Numbered from the stretch's first letter, positions 1-9,064 are shown. The stretch: 64,000 bases of DNA from Paenibacillus sacheonensis (GCF_009909195.1 NZ_JAAAMU010000007.1:1-64000), one strand, 5' to 3'. The notes: a model not told the origin generated them from the sequence alone. Made by a program: numbers and translations.

Positions 1-103
1 TCACAGAGATATTCAGGCTTACATCCACTTCTACAACCATGAACGATTACAAGCAAAACTAAACGGCCTCAGTCCGATGGAGTACAGGACTAAGGCCGCC
101 TAA
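1..103 (+). CDS. IS3-family transposase OrfB, C-terminal fragment
   Basis: In-frame codons from position 2 to the TAA at 101-103 encode a tail with the residues FYNHERLQAKLNGLSP and MEYRTKAA. The YNxxRxxxxLxGxSPxEYR pattern is the conserved end of the DDE integrase domain in IS3-family (IS150-like) transposases. The enzyme carries out cut-and-join transposition of its own element. Only the last 33 residues are visible because the gene runs off the left edge, so whether the copy is intact cannot be judged. Confidence 0.85.
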   Translation, partial: HRDIQAYIHFYNHERLQAKLNGLSPMEYRTKAA

Positions 104-149
104 TTGACTTTATTTATTTGTACTGTCTACTTGACGGGGTGCAGTTCAT
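1..149 (+). mobile_element. Right end of an IS3-family insertion sequence (truncated by window edge)
   Basis: The first 149 bases hold the last codons of an IS3-type transposase and then a terminal sequence ending in GGGGTGCAGTTCA. The stretch from about 122 to 149 (GTCTACTTGACGGGGTGCAG core) reads as the right terminal inverted repeat, because a similar sequence recurs next to a decayed transposase tail near 10299. The left end and flanking target duplication lie outside the window, so the element boundary at 149 is an estimate. Confidence 0.75.
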
Positions 150-193
150 GACCGGCTGCCGCTTTTCGCAATTGAACTATATTGTCCAAAAAT

Positions 194-1591
194 TTACTTT
201 TTTTGCTTCTCGAATATCGTCTGCGTGCGATCTATAAAATCTTCAACTTCCTTTTGCACGGCTTGCCTCTTCTGGTCCGCTTGCGCTTGCGTAATCTCGC
301 CTGTTGCTAGGACAGCACCGATTTTAGCAGTGATGTCCGACATAAGCGTATCGATTAAGCTTTGGCGGGAAACGCCATGAACTTCCGCAATGTCCGCAAA
401 TGATTTGCCCGCTTGAACCTGTTCGGCGAAAGTCGCTTTGTCGATGCCCAGCAATTCGAATGCAGCCTTCATATTATATTCGCCAATGCCCTTCTCTCTG
501 ACTTCTTGCTCTTTGTTAAGCGGGGTATCGAAGACGCGTTTCGCTTCCAACGAAGCCTTCTTGCGTACGTTTTCTTTCTGCTCGTCCGTAAGTCCGTTCG
601 GGTTCTTCGACTCGATTTCTGTACGGATTTCCTTTGTTATCTCATCGATCAGAGGCTGGACTTCAACGCTTTTTTCGTTGGCGATATCAGTTAACGACTT
701 CCCGGCTTCGAGCGCCTTTTGAAAGGCGTCTTTATCCAGTCCCAGTTTGGTTGCGGCGATTTGTTGAAAATCAAGTTTGACTTCTCCTTCGGAGTTCGCA
801 TCTTTGGCGGGCTCGCCGCCGAAGCTCTCCTTCTTCTTAAACAGCTCCGATGTATGATCGACAAAATCCTCAACCTCGTTAAGCGCTGCTTGCTTCTTCT
901 TATCCGCTTGCTCTTGCGTCCAATTACCGCTCGCCTTGGCTTCATTGATTTTAGCCAAGATATCGGAGGACAGCGCATCGATCAGCTGCTCACGGGATAT
1001 ACCGTGATTTTTGGCGATATCGACGAACGATTTGCCCGCGTGCACCTGATCGGCGAAAGCAGCTTTATCGATTCCGACTAATTGAAGCGCTGCTGCTACA
1101 TTCCAGCTACCTTCCTGCTTATCGCTCTCCTGATTAAGCGGTATCGTGAAGATGCGTTCTGCTTCCATCGCGGCCTTCTTCTTCACATTGGCCTTCTCCT
1201 CGGGCGTAAGATCCTTCGGATCAAGATTTGCCTCGATCTCGTCACTGATTTCCTTCGTCAGCGCATCGATCAGCGGTTGAATCGCTTTGCCTTTTTCTTT
1301 CGCGATATCCGCGAGCGACTTGCCGTCTTTTTGCGCTTGTTCGAAGGCGGCTTGACTCAGTCCGAGCTTTGATGAAGCGATGGCTTGCAGATCCAGCTTC
1401 AACTTATTCGCTTTGCCTGGCTCCGGCTTCTCGCCTTGCTTGCCGGCAGGCGTTGTCTTTTGGGCGTTTGCATGGCTTGCCTGCTTATCCTCCTGCGATT
1501 TGCCGTTCAGATTGTCTGCCGCATAAGCAGTTACCGGCACTGCTATCGCGATCAGCATTGCCGCGCCGGCGAGCTTCCAATTCTTCCTCAT
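194..1591 (-). CDS. Secreted protein with two tandem helical repeat units, function unknown
   Basis: The start at 1591 (MRKNWKL) is preferred over upstream in-frame codons because it begins a signal peptide (KNWKLAGAAMLIAIAVP ... AYA-AD) and has an AAGGA-type ribosome site upstream. The mature protein is two copies of a roughly 190-residue unit. Each unit has two motifs of the form LGLxxxAFxxAxxxGKSLxDIAxE, followed by xxLIDxLxxEI and a charged helix ending in EVEDFxD. The protein is rich in Lys, Glu and Gln with no Cys in the mature part, so it is probably an exported, helical, soluble protein. I do not recognise a characterised family. It lies 56 bases downstream of the kinase gene on the same strand, so the two-component system may be co-transcribed with it. 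The internal duplication is clear; the function is not. Confidence 0.75.
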   Translation of the reverse strand: MRKNWKLAGAAMLIAIAVPVTAYAADNLNGKSQEDKQASHANAQKTTPAGKQGEKPEPGKANKLKLDLQAIASSKLGLSQAAFEQAQKDGKSLADIAKEKGKAIQPLIDALTKEISDEIEANLDPKDLTPEEKANVKKKAAMEAERIFTIPLNQESDKQEGSWNVAAALQLVGIDKAAFADQVHAGKSFVDIAKNHGISREQLIDALSSDILAKINEAKASGNWTQEQADKKKQAALNEVEDFVDHTSELFKKKESFGGEPAKDANSEGEVKLDFQQIAATKLGLDKDAFQKALEAGKSLTDIANEKSVEVQPLIDEITKEIRTEIESKNPNGLTDEQKENVRKKASLEAKRVFDTPLNKEQEVREKGIGEYNMKAAFELLGIDKATFAEQVQAGKSFADIAEVHGVSRQSLIDTLMSDITAKIGAVLATGEITQAQADQKRQAVQKEVEDFIDRTQTIFEKQKK

Positions 1592-1647
1592 TGAAGATCC
1601 CATCCTTATTCGAACTTGCCTTCCGTCTAATCGGGAGGCTGCATGAT

Positions 1648-3015
1648 TTAAGATAAAGCAACATTCTGAAAAGAATCTGAAATGTTCGGAACCGTCACGC
1701 GGAAAGTCGTGCCGACCTGGGGCGTGCTCCATACTTCTATCCTTGCCCGATGCGCATCGACGATTTGTTTGGCTATCGCAAGCCCGAGACCTGTACCCTC
1801 CGACCGGCGGCTCCGAGCTTTATCCATCCGATAAAACCGTTCGAAAATACGAGGCAGATGCTCGTTTTCAATGCCGATTCCCGTGTCGCTCACGATAATG
1901 GCTGTCTTCTGGGCATTCGTTTCCAAGGATACGGTAACGCTCCCGCCTTCCCGGTTGTACTGTATGGCATTCTCGATCAGGATGAGGATGAGCTGCCGAA
2001 TGCGTACCTCGTCCGCTTGAATCATCGCGTTGTCCTCGCTTGGTGCGCCTTGACAGTTCTCCCATGCCAGCCGCACATGTTTCGATGCTGCGATCGACTC
2101 CAATTGTTCCATCGCTTGAAGGACCGTGTACCGCAAAGAGAAACGCGAGACGGCCAGCTCGAGCCGCCCGTTGTCGCTTCGCGCAAGCACGAGCAAATTT
2201 TCGACCAACCGGCTCATGTGGTGGATTTCCCGTCCCGACTTCATCAATACGTTTCGATGGAAGTCCGGCAGTTTATCGCGCTGCTCGTCCAACACTTCGA
2301 AGGCGGATTTCAAAATGCTAAGCGGCGTCCGCAGCTCATGCGAGGCATCGGAAGTAAACTGCTCCTGCCGACGGAAAGCTTGTACGATCGGCCCCATCGC
2401 TCTTCCCGCCAGTAAGAATCCGGCTGCTCCACCGACGGCAAGCATAAGCAGAGCGAACCCTGCAAATGCCCAGCGCAGCTGCGATAGCAGTTGGTTATCA
2501 TTCGTTACTTCCTGCGCGACGATTATCCGGTAGTCCTTGATTTCCCCATCCGGTATGACCGTTCCGCCGATTCGGAACGTCCTTCCATCGGCGCTTACGT
2601 TGCGATAGCTATGATCGGGTTCCGCGAGAAGGCTCGGCAAGAGCGCCGTCAGCGGAAAAATCGCTCCGGACGGATCCTTGCCGGATGGCGATGACTGAAA
2701 AATCACTTCCCCGTTCGGATCAAGCAACCATGCCGTTTGATTGAGCTGCAAACCTCCGGGTTCATAGAACGAATTCACCTTGTCCCGATCTGCAGAAGGA
2801 CCGAACACCATCTGGCCTTTAGGAGACTGGACCAGCTTCTGCAGCTCTGCCTCATACTGACTTCTTAAGGCGTCCAGCTGATTGTCTTCCGTGGACGTCA
2901 GCATCTGCTGTACCATCCATAAGGAGAAAATCGCGGAGATCACAAGAATAATGCCAATGGTGAGCGAGAACTCTCGCGTTAACCGGGTGCGCGTCCGTTT
3001 GAACATCGTTCTCAT
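1648..3015 (-). CDS. Sensor histidine kinase (OmpR-partner class)
   Basis: Membrane sensor kinase that autophosphorylates and passes phosphate to the adjacent response regulator. From the N-terminus: a TM helix (TIGIILVISAIFSLWMV), an extracytoplasmic sensing region of about 125 residues, a second TM helix (FAGFALLMLAVGGAAGFLLA), a HisKA dimerisation box (SHELRTPLSIL, catalytic His), and an ATPase domain with N (ENAIQYN), G1 (DTGIGIE) and G2 (GTGLGLAIAK) boxes. All catalytic boxes are intact. The ATG at 3015 overlaps the regulator stop as ATGA and has a GGTGGGG ribosome site, which supports this start over the longer reading frame; an ATG nine bases later is an alternative. The signal is unknown. 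Confidence 0.92.
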   Translation of the reverse strand: MRTMFKRTRTRLTREFSLTIGIILVISAIFSLWMVQQMLTSTEDNQLDALRSQYEAELQKLVQSPKGQMVFGPSADRDKVNSFYEPGGLQLNQTAWLLDPNGEVIFQSSPSGKDPSGAIFPLTALLPSLLAEPDHSYRNVSADGRTFRIGGTVIPDGEIKDYRIIVAQEVTNDNQLLSQLRWAFAGFALLMLAVGGAAGFLLAGRAMGPIVQAFRRQEQFTSDASHELRTPLSILKSAFEVLDEQRDKLPDFHRNVLMKSGREIHHMSRLVENLLVLARSDNGRLELAVSRFSLRYTVLQAMEQLESIAASKHVRLAWENCQGAPSEDNAMIQADEVRIRQLILILIENAIQYNREGGSVTVSLETNAQKTAIIVSDTGIGIENEHLPRIFERFYRMDKARSRRSEGTGLGLAIAKQIVDAHRARIEVWSTPQVGTTFRVTVPNISDSFQNVALS

Positions 3016-3695
3016 TCCCCACCTATCGTAAACCGGTAGCCTGCGCCATAGATGCTCTGAATGCATTTTGTTTCATAAGGCCCGTCCACTTTTTTGCGCA
3101 GTAATTTGATTGTGGCATCGACGGCATTCAGCGTCACATCCGACTCGAGCCCCCAAACCTGATCCAGCAGCTGTTCCCGTGAAAGGACTTGGCCTGCATG
3201 GCGCATCAAACAGACAAGCAATTGAAATTCGCGTCTTGTCAAGACAATCGCCGTGTCTCTGCGCGTGACCTCGAACCGCTTCAGATGCGCCGTTATCTCG
3301 CCTAAGTTGATCATATCCGACGACCGGTACCCCCGATCCTGTCGACGAAACAGGGCGAATAACCGTGCTTCAAGCTCCTCGAACGCAAACGGTTTAATCA
3401 TATAGTCATCTGCCCCGGCTTGCAGCCCTTCTACCCGGTCTTGAACGGCATCCCGCGCCGTCAACAGGAGGATGGGCGTATGATCCTCGCTTCTGCGGAT
3501 CTCGCGTACAAGTTCTAGCCCCGACATCCCGGGCATCATCCAATCCAGTACGTATACGTCATACCGGCCAGCTGCTAGCGCTTCCTTTGCCTGACGCCCG
3601 TCTTTCATCCAATCGACGACATGATACTGCCGTTTCAGTTGATGCTCGGTTAGTTCACCAAGCATTTCATCGTCCTCCGCGAGCAAGATACGCAT
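3012..3695 (-). CDS. OmpR/PhoB-family response regulator
   Basis: DNA-binding transcription factor activated by the downstream kinase. The receiver domain begins MRILLAEDD (acidic pair) and has phospho-acceptor Asp51 in VLDWMMPG, the switch residues LLLTARD and the lysine in MIKPF. The C-terminal winged helix includes LTRREFQLLVCLMRHAGQ and the typical ending YGAGYRF. Length (227 residues) is normal for the family. The start at 3695 has AGGAGG eight bases upstream, whereas the longer frame lacks one. The stop overlaps the kinase start by four bases, which implies translational coupling. A direct repeat at 3745-3762 upstream may be its autoregulatory site. Confidence 0.95.
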   Translation of the reverse strand: MRILLAEDDEMLGELTEHQLKRQYHVVDWMKDGRQAKEALAAGRYDVYVLDWMMPGMSGLELVREIRRSEDHTPILLLTARDAVQDRVEGLQAGADDYMIKPFAFEELEARLFALFRRQDRGYRSSDMINLGEITAHLKRFEVTRRDTAIVLTRREFQLLVCLMRHAGQVLSREQLLDQVWGLESDVTLNAVDATIKLLRKKVDGPYETKCIQSIYGAGYRFTIGGE

Positions 3696-4056
3696 GATTC
3701 TATCCTCCTGTAGCAACCATAGAGCATTAATGTACCTGGAAATTATGAAATGAGCATGAAATTAATAATCGGCGGGGCGTTAGCGATTGTTGATTTGCTT
3801 TACGATCATGTTAGTGCATCCCAATGAAGCTTTTCAAGTCAAATCCAGGACTTAATTGCGGCATGAGCTTATTTCGCATCTCGAGTATCATAGCTCACCT
3901 GGATCGATTATGGTACAAATCAGGAGTCAAATTTAAATTCCATATATTAGGTAAATTAGATCGACTAAGCGCATAAACATGGAGTGTTATTCAACAATGC
4001 TGTCGGCTCTTATTTCGAAATTTCATTCAGCGTTACATGGGATGGAGGAGCGTTAA
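3696..4056. other. Divergent intergenic region between the response regulator and the LGFP gene
   Basis: About 360 bases with no ORF that looks coding. It must hold the promoters of the leftward two-component operon and the rightward LGFP gene. Apart from the direct repeat at 3745-3762 and a GGAGGAG ribosome site just before 4057, I see only AT-rich sequence and no convincing -35/-10 pair. Confidence 0.6.
3745..3762. promoter_or_regulatory. ATGAAAT direct repeat, possible response-regulator site
   Basis: ATGAAAT occurs twice with starts 11 bases apart (3745 and 3756), about 50 bases upstream of the response regulator gene. OmpR-type regulators commonly bind tandem half-sites about one helical turn apart, and many autoregulate. 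The spacing and position fit, but the repeat is AT-rich and short, so chance is possible. Confidence 0.35.
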
Positions 4057-5859
4057 ATGGCGGATAAATGCGTAGGCGGAACATTTGACGGCAACACGTT
4101 GGTCACAGCCAGGGATAGGGAGCTTTGCGTACAAGGGACGGGGGTGGTTCAGTCGGATGGCAGTACATCCGGCGGCGGTTGCGCCGGGGACACGGTTAAG
4201 AATTTCGCCGCCGCGGACAATCATGCGTTAAACACGACTGCAATTTACGCCGCTCGAGGAAAGTTCGGATACTCGCAGGCAGTGAAGCTGTTGACCCAGC
4301 TCAGCAGCGCAGCCCGCCCCACCGTAGATTCAATTGTCTTTAACGATCCTAAACTTAGCGCGAGAGTCGTTGAGGGTCTCGGAAAGCTGACGGAGCTTTC
4401 GGCCCAAGCGCTTCACGCTGCTCCAGAGGATCAGATTTATGCAGCCGATACTCACGAATATTTTGCTAATCTAGCCAGAGATGTCGCCGATCACACCAAC
4501 GACGAACATCTGAAGCGTCTTGTTAACGAAGCGATTACAACGGCAGTTCGATTCGTTGGGATACCACTGAAGGAAATCATCACTCAACTTGGACCGGCGC
4601 CGGAACTTGGACATCTTCCGGAGAGCGTCGAACATATTGAACTTCAGACATTATTCGACGCTGATCTTGTGATTTCATCCAAGGTTCTGCGGTCAGATTT
4701 CCTTCCCATCGATGCAACCCTCTTCCACAGTCGATTCTCTGATGCACGGATCGCAATAGAGGCAAAGGCCCGCTCGCTTGGCGCACTAGCGAGTCAACCG
4801 GCAGGAAAACTTCGAAGTGCCGGAGGCGGTTTCGTACAGCGGTATGCGGACTGTGATATCTACTATACACCCGAGACCGGCGCTCACGAGGTCCATGGAG
4901 AAATACGCAATAAGTATCTTGCCGTCAACGGTCCGGTGCTGCTGGGTTTGCCTACCACCGACGAATCGATATGTCCCGACGGCATTGGACGCTTTAATCA
5001 TTTTCAGAAGAGTGCGTCGATCTACTGGACGCCTCGAACAGGACCCTTCTATCTAATGGGTTCCGTTCGGTTTCGGTGGGCATCCGAAGGGTGGGAAACC
5101 GGAAGGCTTGGCTACCCCGTGACAGATCAGTACTCCCTTACCGGACTATACCCTCCGGAAGACAACCCTGATATGCACTGGAGTAAATTCGAAAATGGCA
5201 TGGTGTTCGCACATGGAAGCGAAGCGCTGGTCGCGCTGGCTGCAGAAGTCTCCGAATCCCAGGTGAGAGACGCCATCTATAAAACCTTCGATCGAAAGAT
5301 GAAAACGAAGACGGTCGCCTTAGGTTTAATATCCGTCGAGATTCGACCCGGTCTATACGGCGTCGACGCAGCCGGGGTCGGGGATTGGTCATACGGCTTC
5401 TGGTCCTCTGTTCCGCGAACCCTTAAACTTCGCGTACGCGGCTTCGTGAGTTTGCCCGTAGTCTCCGATCCGACTTGGGAAGTAGAAGTCGATCTTCGGT
5501 TCGTAACAACATCGCCTCTGGAATCGTTCACTTATCCCCAGTATAAGACCGTTTTGGCCGCATTGCAGCGATGGTCGGTTCGCGTTCATGGCGTACTCGC
5601 AGACACAATTCGCGATGAAATCGTCACTGCTTTAACGGACGCATTTCAATCCACTCCGACTTCGCTAGGCTCCCTCGTACTTGGCGATCTGCCTACGGGC
5701 GTTAGCCAACGGGGAACCGGCAAAATCGACGTCCTCGATATCATGCTCGCAGCTGACGGCTCGCTTCAGATATTCGTAAACCCGCTTCCGGATTTAGAGG
5801 GTAGATTCCGCAAATTAATCGCACAGAGCAAGCTGGACAGTTTGATTGCCGACTTTTAA
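4057..5859 (+). CDS. LGFP-repeat protein, function unknown
   Basis: A 600-residue protein, with a GGAGGAG ribosome site supporting this start. Residues 285-400 contain repeats of the LGFP type: a YLAxxGPxxLGLPTT unit at about 287-301 and a W..GRLGYPVTD unit at about 344-357, each with the aromatic/Gly spacing of that repeat (known as a putative cell-wall-binding module). The N-terminal half is predicted helical. The C-terminal 200 residues include a beta-rich section with many Val/Leu alternations and have no motif I recognise. There is no signal peptide or TM segment, which is odd for an LGFP protein; export by another route or a cytoplasmic role are both open. It stands alone between a divergent two-component operon and a terminator. 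Four cysteines occur in the N-terminal and repeat regions. Confidence 0.7.
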   Translation: MADKCVGGTFDGNTLVTARDRELCVQGTGVVQSDGSTSGGGCAGDTVKNFAAADNHALNTTAIYAARGKFGYSQAVKLLTQLSSAARPTVDSIVFNDPKLSARVVEGLGKLTELSAQALHAAPEDQIYAADTHEYFANLARDVADHTNDEHLKRLVNEAITTAVRFVGIPLKEIITQLGPAPELGHLPESVEHIELQTLFDADLVISSKVLRSDFLPIDATLFHSRFSDARIAIEAKARSLGALASQPAGKLRSAGGGFVQRYADCDIYYTPETGAHEVHGEIRNKYLAVNGPVLLGLPTTDESICPDGIGRFNHFQKSASIYWTPRTGPFYLMGSVRFRWASEGWETGRLGYPVTDQYSLTGLYPPEDNPDMHWSKFENGMVFAHGSEALVALAAEVSESQVRDAIYKTFDRKMKTKTVALGLISVEIRPGLYGVDAAGVGDWSYGFWSSVPRTLKLRVRGFVSLPVVSDPTWEVEVDLRFVTTSPLESFTYPQYKTVLAALQRWSVRVHGVLADTIRDEIVTALTDAFQSTPTSLGSLVLGDLPTGVSQRGTGKIDVLDIMLAADGSLQIFVNPLPDLEGRFRKLIAQSKLDSLIADF

Positions 5860-5863
5860 GCAT

Positions 5864-5915
5864 AAAAGAGCGGTATTCATGGATAAAAACGTCCAAGAAT
5901 ACCGCTCTTCTTTTT
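5864..5915. terminator. Bidirectional intrinsic terminator between convergent genes
   Basis: A perfect 13-bp stem (AAGAGCGGTATTC at 5866-5878 with GAATACCGCTCTT at 5897-5909) is followed by a T-run on the plus strand and preceded by an A-run (T-run on the minus strand). It lies just after the LGFP gene stop and can also end transcripts of the SLH gene arriving from the right. Confidence 0.85.
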
Positions 5916-6091
5916 GATCTACCGCATATCGGCGTGCATCTTTGAATGGCTGTCTCTTGGCCCCCTCAGGCGGCCGGTACCAATCATTCGGAATCGTCCG
6001 GTCATTGCCGAGACAGGACCAGATCGCATCGATAGGCGTTCGCAATTCGCTTCCGGCCGCTTACAGGTAGGCCGCAAGCGTCCGCCGGCCC

Positions 6092-8968
6092 TTAACGCAG
6101 GTAATCCGCGAGCTGCGCTAACGCGAGCGCAGCTTCGGCGCGCGTTACTTTCGCCTTCGGCTGGAACTTGCCGTCCTTCGACGTCGTCATCAAACCCGCC
6201 GCCACGGCGGATTGAACCGCGCCGAGCGATTGCGCCGTCACCTGCTTCTGATCCTTCAGCACGACCGCCTCCGGGTGGTTCACCTTCCGGCCAGTGCCGG
6301 CTTCGTACGCATGCACGAGCAGCACGGCCAATTGCTCGCGGCTTATTTCCGCCTTCTCGTCATGCCGGCTCGCCTGCGGCGCAAGGCCGTCAAGCTTCGC
6401 CGATGTGCGCGATTGCGCGTAGGCTGCTAGTCTAGCAAGCAGCGTATCCAGTTCTTCAGCCGTCAGTACCTGCTTCGGATGGAAGCTGCTCGAATCTGCG
6501 GTCACAATGTGATCGGCTACGAGCGTTTTCACCGCATCGTAAGCAGCGTGACCTTGCGGGACATCGATGAAAGGCTGCTCCTCCGTACCGAGCAGCGAAG
6601 TAAGCGCCTCGTATTTCGGCGTGTTCAGCCCATTGAAAATATCTTCCGTCGCGCCCCACATGCCGTACCGATTGTAACCGCTTGTCAGCGTGAAATACAT
6701 GAACATGTCGCCGTCCTGCGCAAGGAAATTGTTGCCGACATCGTATTTCACCAGATTGCCCATCCGCTCGGAGCGATGCGCCGCGATGCGGTTGTCCACG
6801 TTCACGGTGCTGCCGCCGCCGGAGTCTGGACCGCCTTCGTACGTGAACGATTTCAAGCCATACTGATCTGCGAGCGAGATGAGCTGCTTCTTGCTGCCAT
6901 CCGGCTTACTGAAATTCGCGCTGTCCGCCTGCATCGCCGTCAGCACCTCCGTTGCCGAAGCCGCTTCGCCTGCCGCGCTCGAGTTAAAATACGGCGCGCT
7001 TGCGATCGCATAGAAGTAGTTCTTCGGATCGCCATACGTCTTGGATACCCAGTTCAGCATGTCCTCGTATTGGTCCGGCATGATGGCAAACCAGCTGAGC
7101 ACCGGCCTGACGCGGGTGTTCAGCGCATCCTCGCCCAGCTCGGACTGGAACTGCCGGCCGATCTCGATCAGCCGCTGCGCGATGCGGTGGCGCGTCCACG
7201 AGCGCTTCTCCGGCGTATAGTCCATATCGTTCGGATCGTCAAAATACGATTTCATCGTGAACTTATTCAGAACGGAGCCAGGCTGCGAGCCTTCCGCGAT
7301 GGCCGCGGCCTTATTGTAGGCTTGCTGGGTGAATAGATCGTTCCATACTTCATTCGAGTATTCCACGTAGATGCGTACGCTCGGATCGAGCTTCTCCTTG
7401 AGCAGCTTCGCGAGCTGTTTCACGTAATCATCGCTAGCCGCGACCGGAATGTTGATCCAGATATCCTTCTTCGTCTCGTTCGCGAGCTCGATGACGTACT
7501 CCCACGCCGCACCGTTCTTGCCATCCAGCGCGAGCTGGGTCGCATCCGTCGTTAGCTTCCGGTCCTTCCACTCGGTCGCGGCCGGGTACGCCGGATTATT
7601 GTTGTTCGTGCTCAACCAGTCCATGAAGCGCAGCGTACTGAAGGGCTGCAGCGCCTGCAAAAATTCGCGCGTGAACGTCTCCTTGCCGTCAAGCTCATAG
7701 CCAGGGCGCATCAGCTTCACGTCTTGAACGCCGCCATTGGTCTGCTTAAAGCTCATAAAGATCAGTCCGCTGCCCGTAGGCAGGTTTATATCCGCAGTCG
7801 TCGTAGCCGACTTCTTATCGTAATGCTGATTCGTCACCGTGATCGGACTGGAAGGATCCATATTGCCGATGACCGCTTGTCCTTTGAACGACAGCTTGTA
7901 CGTGCCGCTGATGTCCGGGAACCGTTTGTACGGATCGTCAATATCGTTCAGCCACGCCGCTACCGGTCGTTGGTCGAACATCACCGTCGCCGCGTCCTCG
8001 AGCGGCCAGCCGTTCGCATCGACCTTGACGCCTTCGGAGCCGTCTGCCTTTACCCACTGCCTCAGCGTCTTCGCCGCATCGGAAAACTCGAAGCCGCGTC
8101 CGCCGATCCCTTCGAGACCGACGCCGATTTGACCCGGGTAAATCTCTTTCGTCAGCTCCGGCAGCGGCGTAATCGTGTTCACCGTCAACGTGTTGGTCGG
8201 GAACGATTGCAGCGTGTCCTCGATGGCCACGACCTTAAACGCATTCGCGCTTCCGGCCTGCAAGCCTTCTGCCGTGTACGACGGCTTGTCCGTCTCGCCG
8301 ACCTTTTGATCGTTGTTATAGACGGTATAGGCGATGTCCGTATGTCCTTGCGGCGCATCCCATACGAGATCGACAGTCGTTTCCGTATTGTCGGTCGAAT
8401 GCAGGAACGATGGCGAGATCGCTTCTTTTTTCGCGTCATCTGGCGTCATGATCTTCTGCAGCACGACATCATCGAGATAAAAATCCGAATTCGACCACTT
8501 CACCAGCGTCAAATTGGAGTTCGAGAGTTTCATCAGCTCCGGCGGAGCCGTGAATAGCGTCTCGATGTAATGGTATTCGCCATCCGCTTCATTAAAATCG
8601 AGCTGCCGGGAGAAGCTCTTGCCGAGGGTCAGCTTCAAGTTGCCGCCCGCATCGCCGTTCTTGTACTTATACCACGCTCCGAAACGATAGGTCCGCTGCG
8701 GCTCGAGCGCGCCGAAATCAAGTCCCGTTATCCCGAAACCGCCCGCAATCTTCAGCGCCTGCTCCGCGCCGTGCGGCTCCTCCTGGCCGATATTGATGTT
8801 CACCCAGTTGGGCCAGCCGATGGCACCGCTTTCAAAATCACCGTTCGGAACGAGATTACTGCCATTGACCGTATCGTCGCCCGCTGGATCAGCCGAATCG
8901 GCAGCAGACGTATGCATGGGTGCGAGCAGCAGCAGCGCCATCGCGAACATGCCTAAACGCTTCTTCAT
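6092..8968 (-). CDS. Secreted S-layer-anchored carbohydrate-active protein (CBM-like, FN3, glycosidase-like, SLH)
   Basis: A 958-residue exported protein; start chosen at 8968 (MKKRLGMF) because a signal peptide ending HTSAADS follows and AGGAAGGA precedes it. Rough order: a CBM4/9-like jelly-roll at 39-172 (LVPNGDFESG opening), a fibronectin type III domain at about 183-267, a long central region, then two SLH-type repeats in the last 140 residues that would tether it to cell-wall polymer. The central region resembles clan GH-A barrels: YVEYSNEVWN places an acid at Glu540 and FTYEGGPDSGG another at Glu711, a plausible acid/base and nucleophile pair. The substrate is unknown. The second SLH repeat is only loosely conserved. 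It is monocistronic, with the shared terminator at 5864-5915 behind it. Hydrolase activity is an inference from the two Glu contexts. Confidence 0.82.
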   Translation of the reverse strand: MKKRLGMFAMALLLLAPMHTSAADSADPAGDDTVNGSNLVPNGDFESGAIGWPNWVNINIGQEEPHGAEQALKIAGGFGITGLDFGALEPQRTYRFGAWYKYKNGDAGGNLKLTLGKSFSRQLDFNEADGEYHYIETLFTAPPELMKLSNSNLTLVKWSNSDFYLDDVVLQKIMTPDDAKKEAISPSFLHSTDNTETTVDLVWDAPQGHTDIAYTVYNNDQKVGETDKPSYTAEGLQAGSANAFKVVAIEDTLQSFPTNTLTVNTITPLPELTKEIYPGQIGVGLEGIGGRGFEFSDAAKTLRQWVKADGSEGVKVDANGWPLEDAATVMFDQRPVAAWLNDIDDPYKRFPDISGTYKLSFKGQAVIGNMDPSSPITVTNQHYDKKSATTTADINLPTGSGLIFMSFKQTNGGVQDVKLMRPGYELDGKETFTREFLQALQPFSTLRFMDWLSTNNNNPAYPAATEWKDRKLTTDATQLALDGKNGAAWEYVIELANETKKDIWINIPVAASDDYVKQLAKLLKEKLDPSVRIYVEYSNEVWNDLFTQQAYNKAAAIAEGSQPGSVLNKFTMKSYFDDPNDMDYTPEKRSWTRHRIAQRLIEIGRQFQSELGEDALNTRVRPVLSWFAIMPDQYEDMLNWVSKTYGDPKNYFYAIASAPYFNSSAAGEAASATEVLTAMQADSANFSKPDGSKKQLISLADQYGLKSFTYEGGPDSGGGSTVNVDNRIAAHRSERMGNLVKYDVGNNFLAQDGDMFMYFTLTSGYNRYGMWGATEDIFNGLNTPKYEALTSLLGTEEQPFIDVPQGHAAYDAVKTLVADHIVTADSSSFHPKQVLTAEELDTLLARLAAYAQSRTSAKLDGLAPQASRHDEKAEISREQLAVLLVHAYEAGTGRKVNHPEAVVLKDQKQVTAQSLGAVQSAVAAGLMTTSKDGKFQPKAKVTRAEAALALAQLADYLR

Positions 8969-9021
8969 AGGAATCCTTCCTCTCTTCTTCGTTGATCGCC
9001 TTAAGCAATTTACAAGGTTCT

Positions 9022-9064
9022 CGTGTTCAATTTCAATTATACAAGCGGCAATTTTGAACTCGTG
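9022..9064 (-). promoter_or_regulatory. Possible promoter and operator of the SLH protein gene
   Basis: On the minus strand a TATAAT hexamer lies at 9036-9041, about 70 bases upstream of the SLH gene. It is flanked by an inverted repeat, GTTCAA (9025-9030) and TTGAAC (9054-9059), with CGTG outside each arm. No good -35 hexamer is visible at 16-18 bases, which would suit an activator-dependent promoter. Confidence 0.3.
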
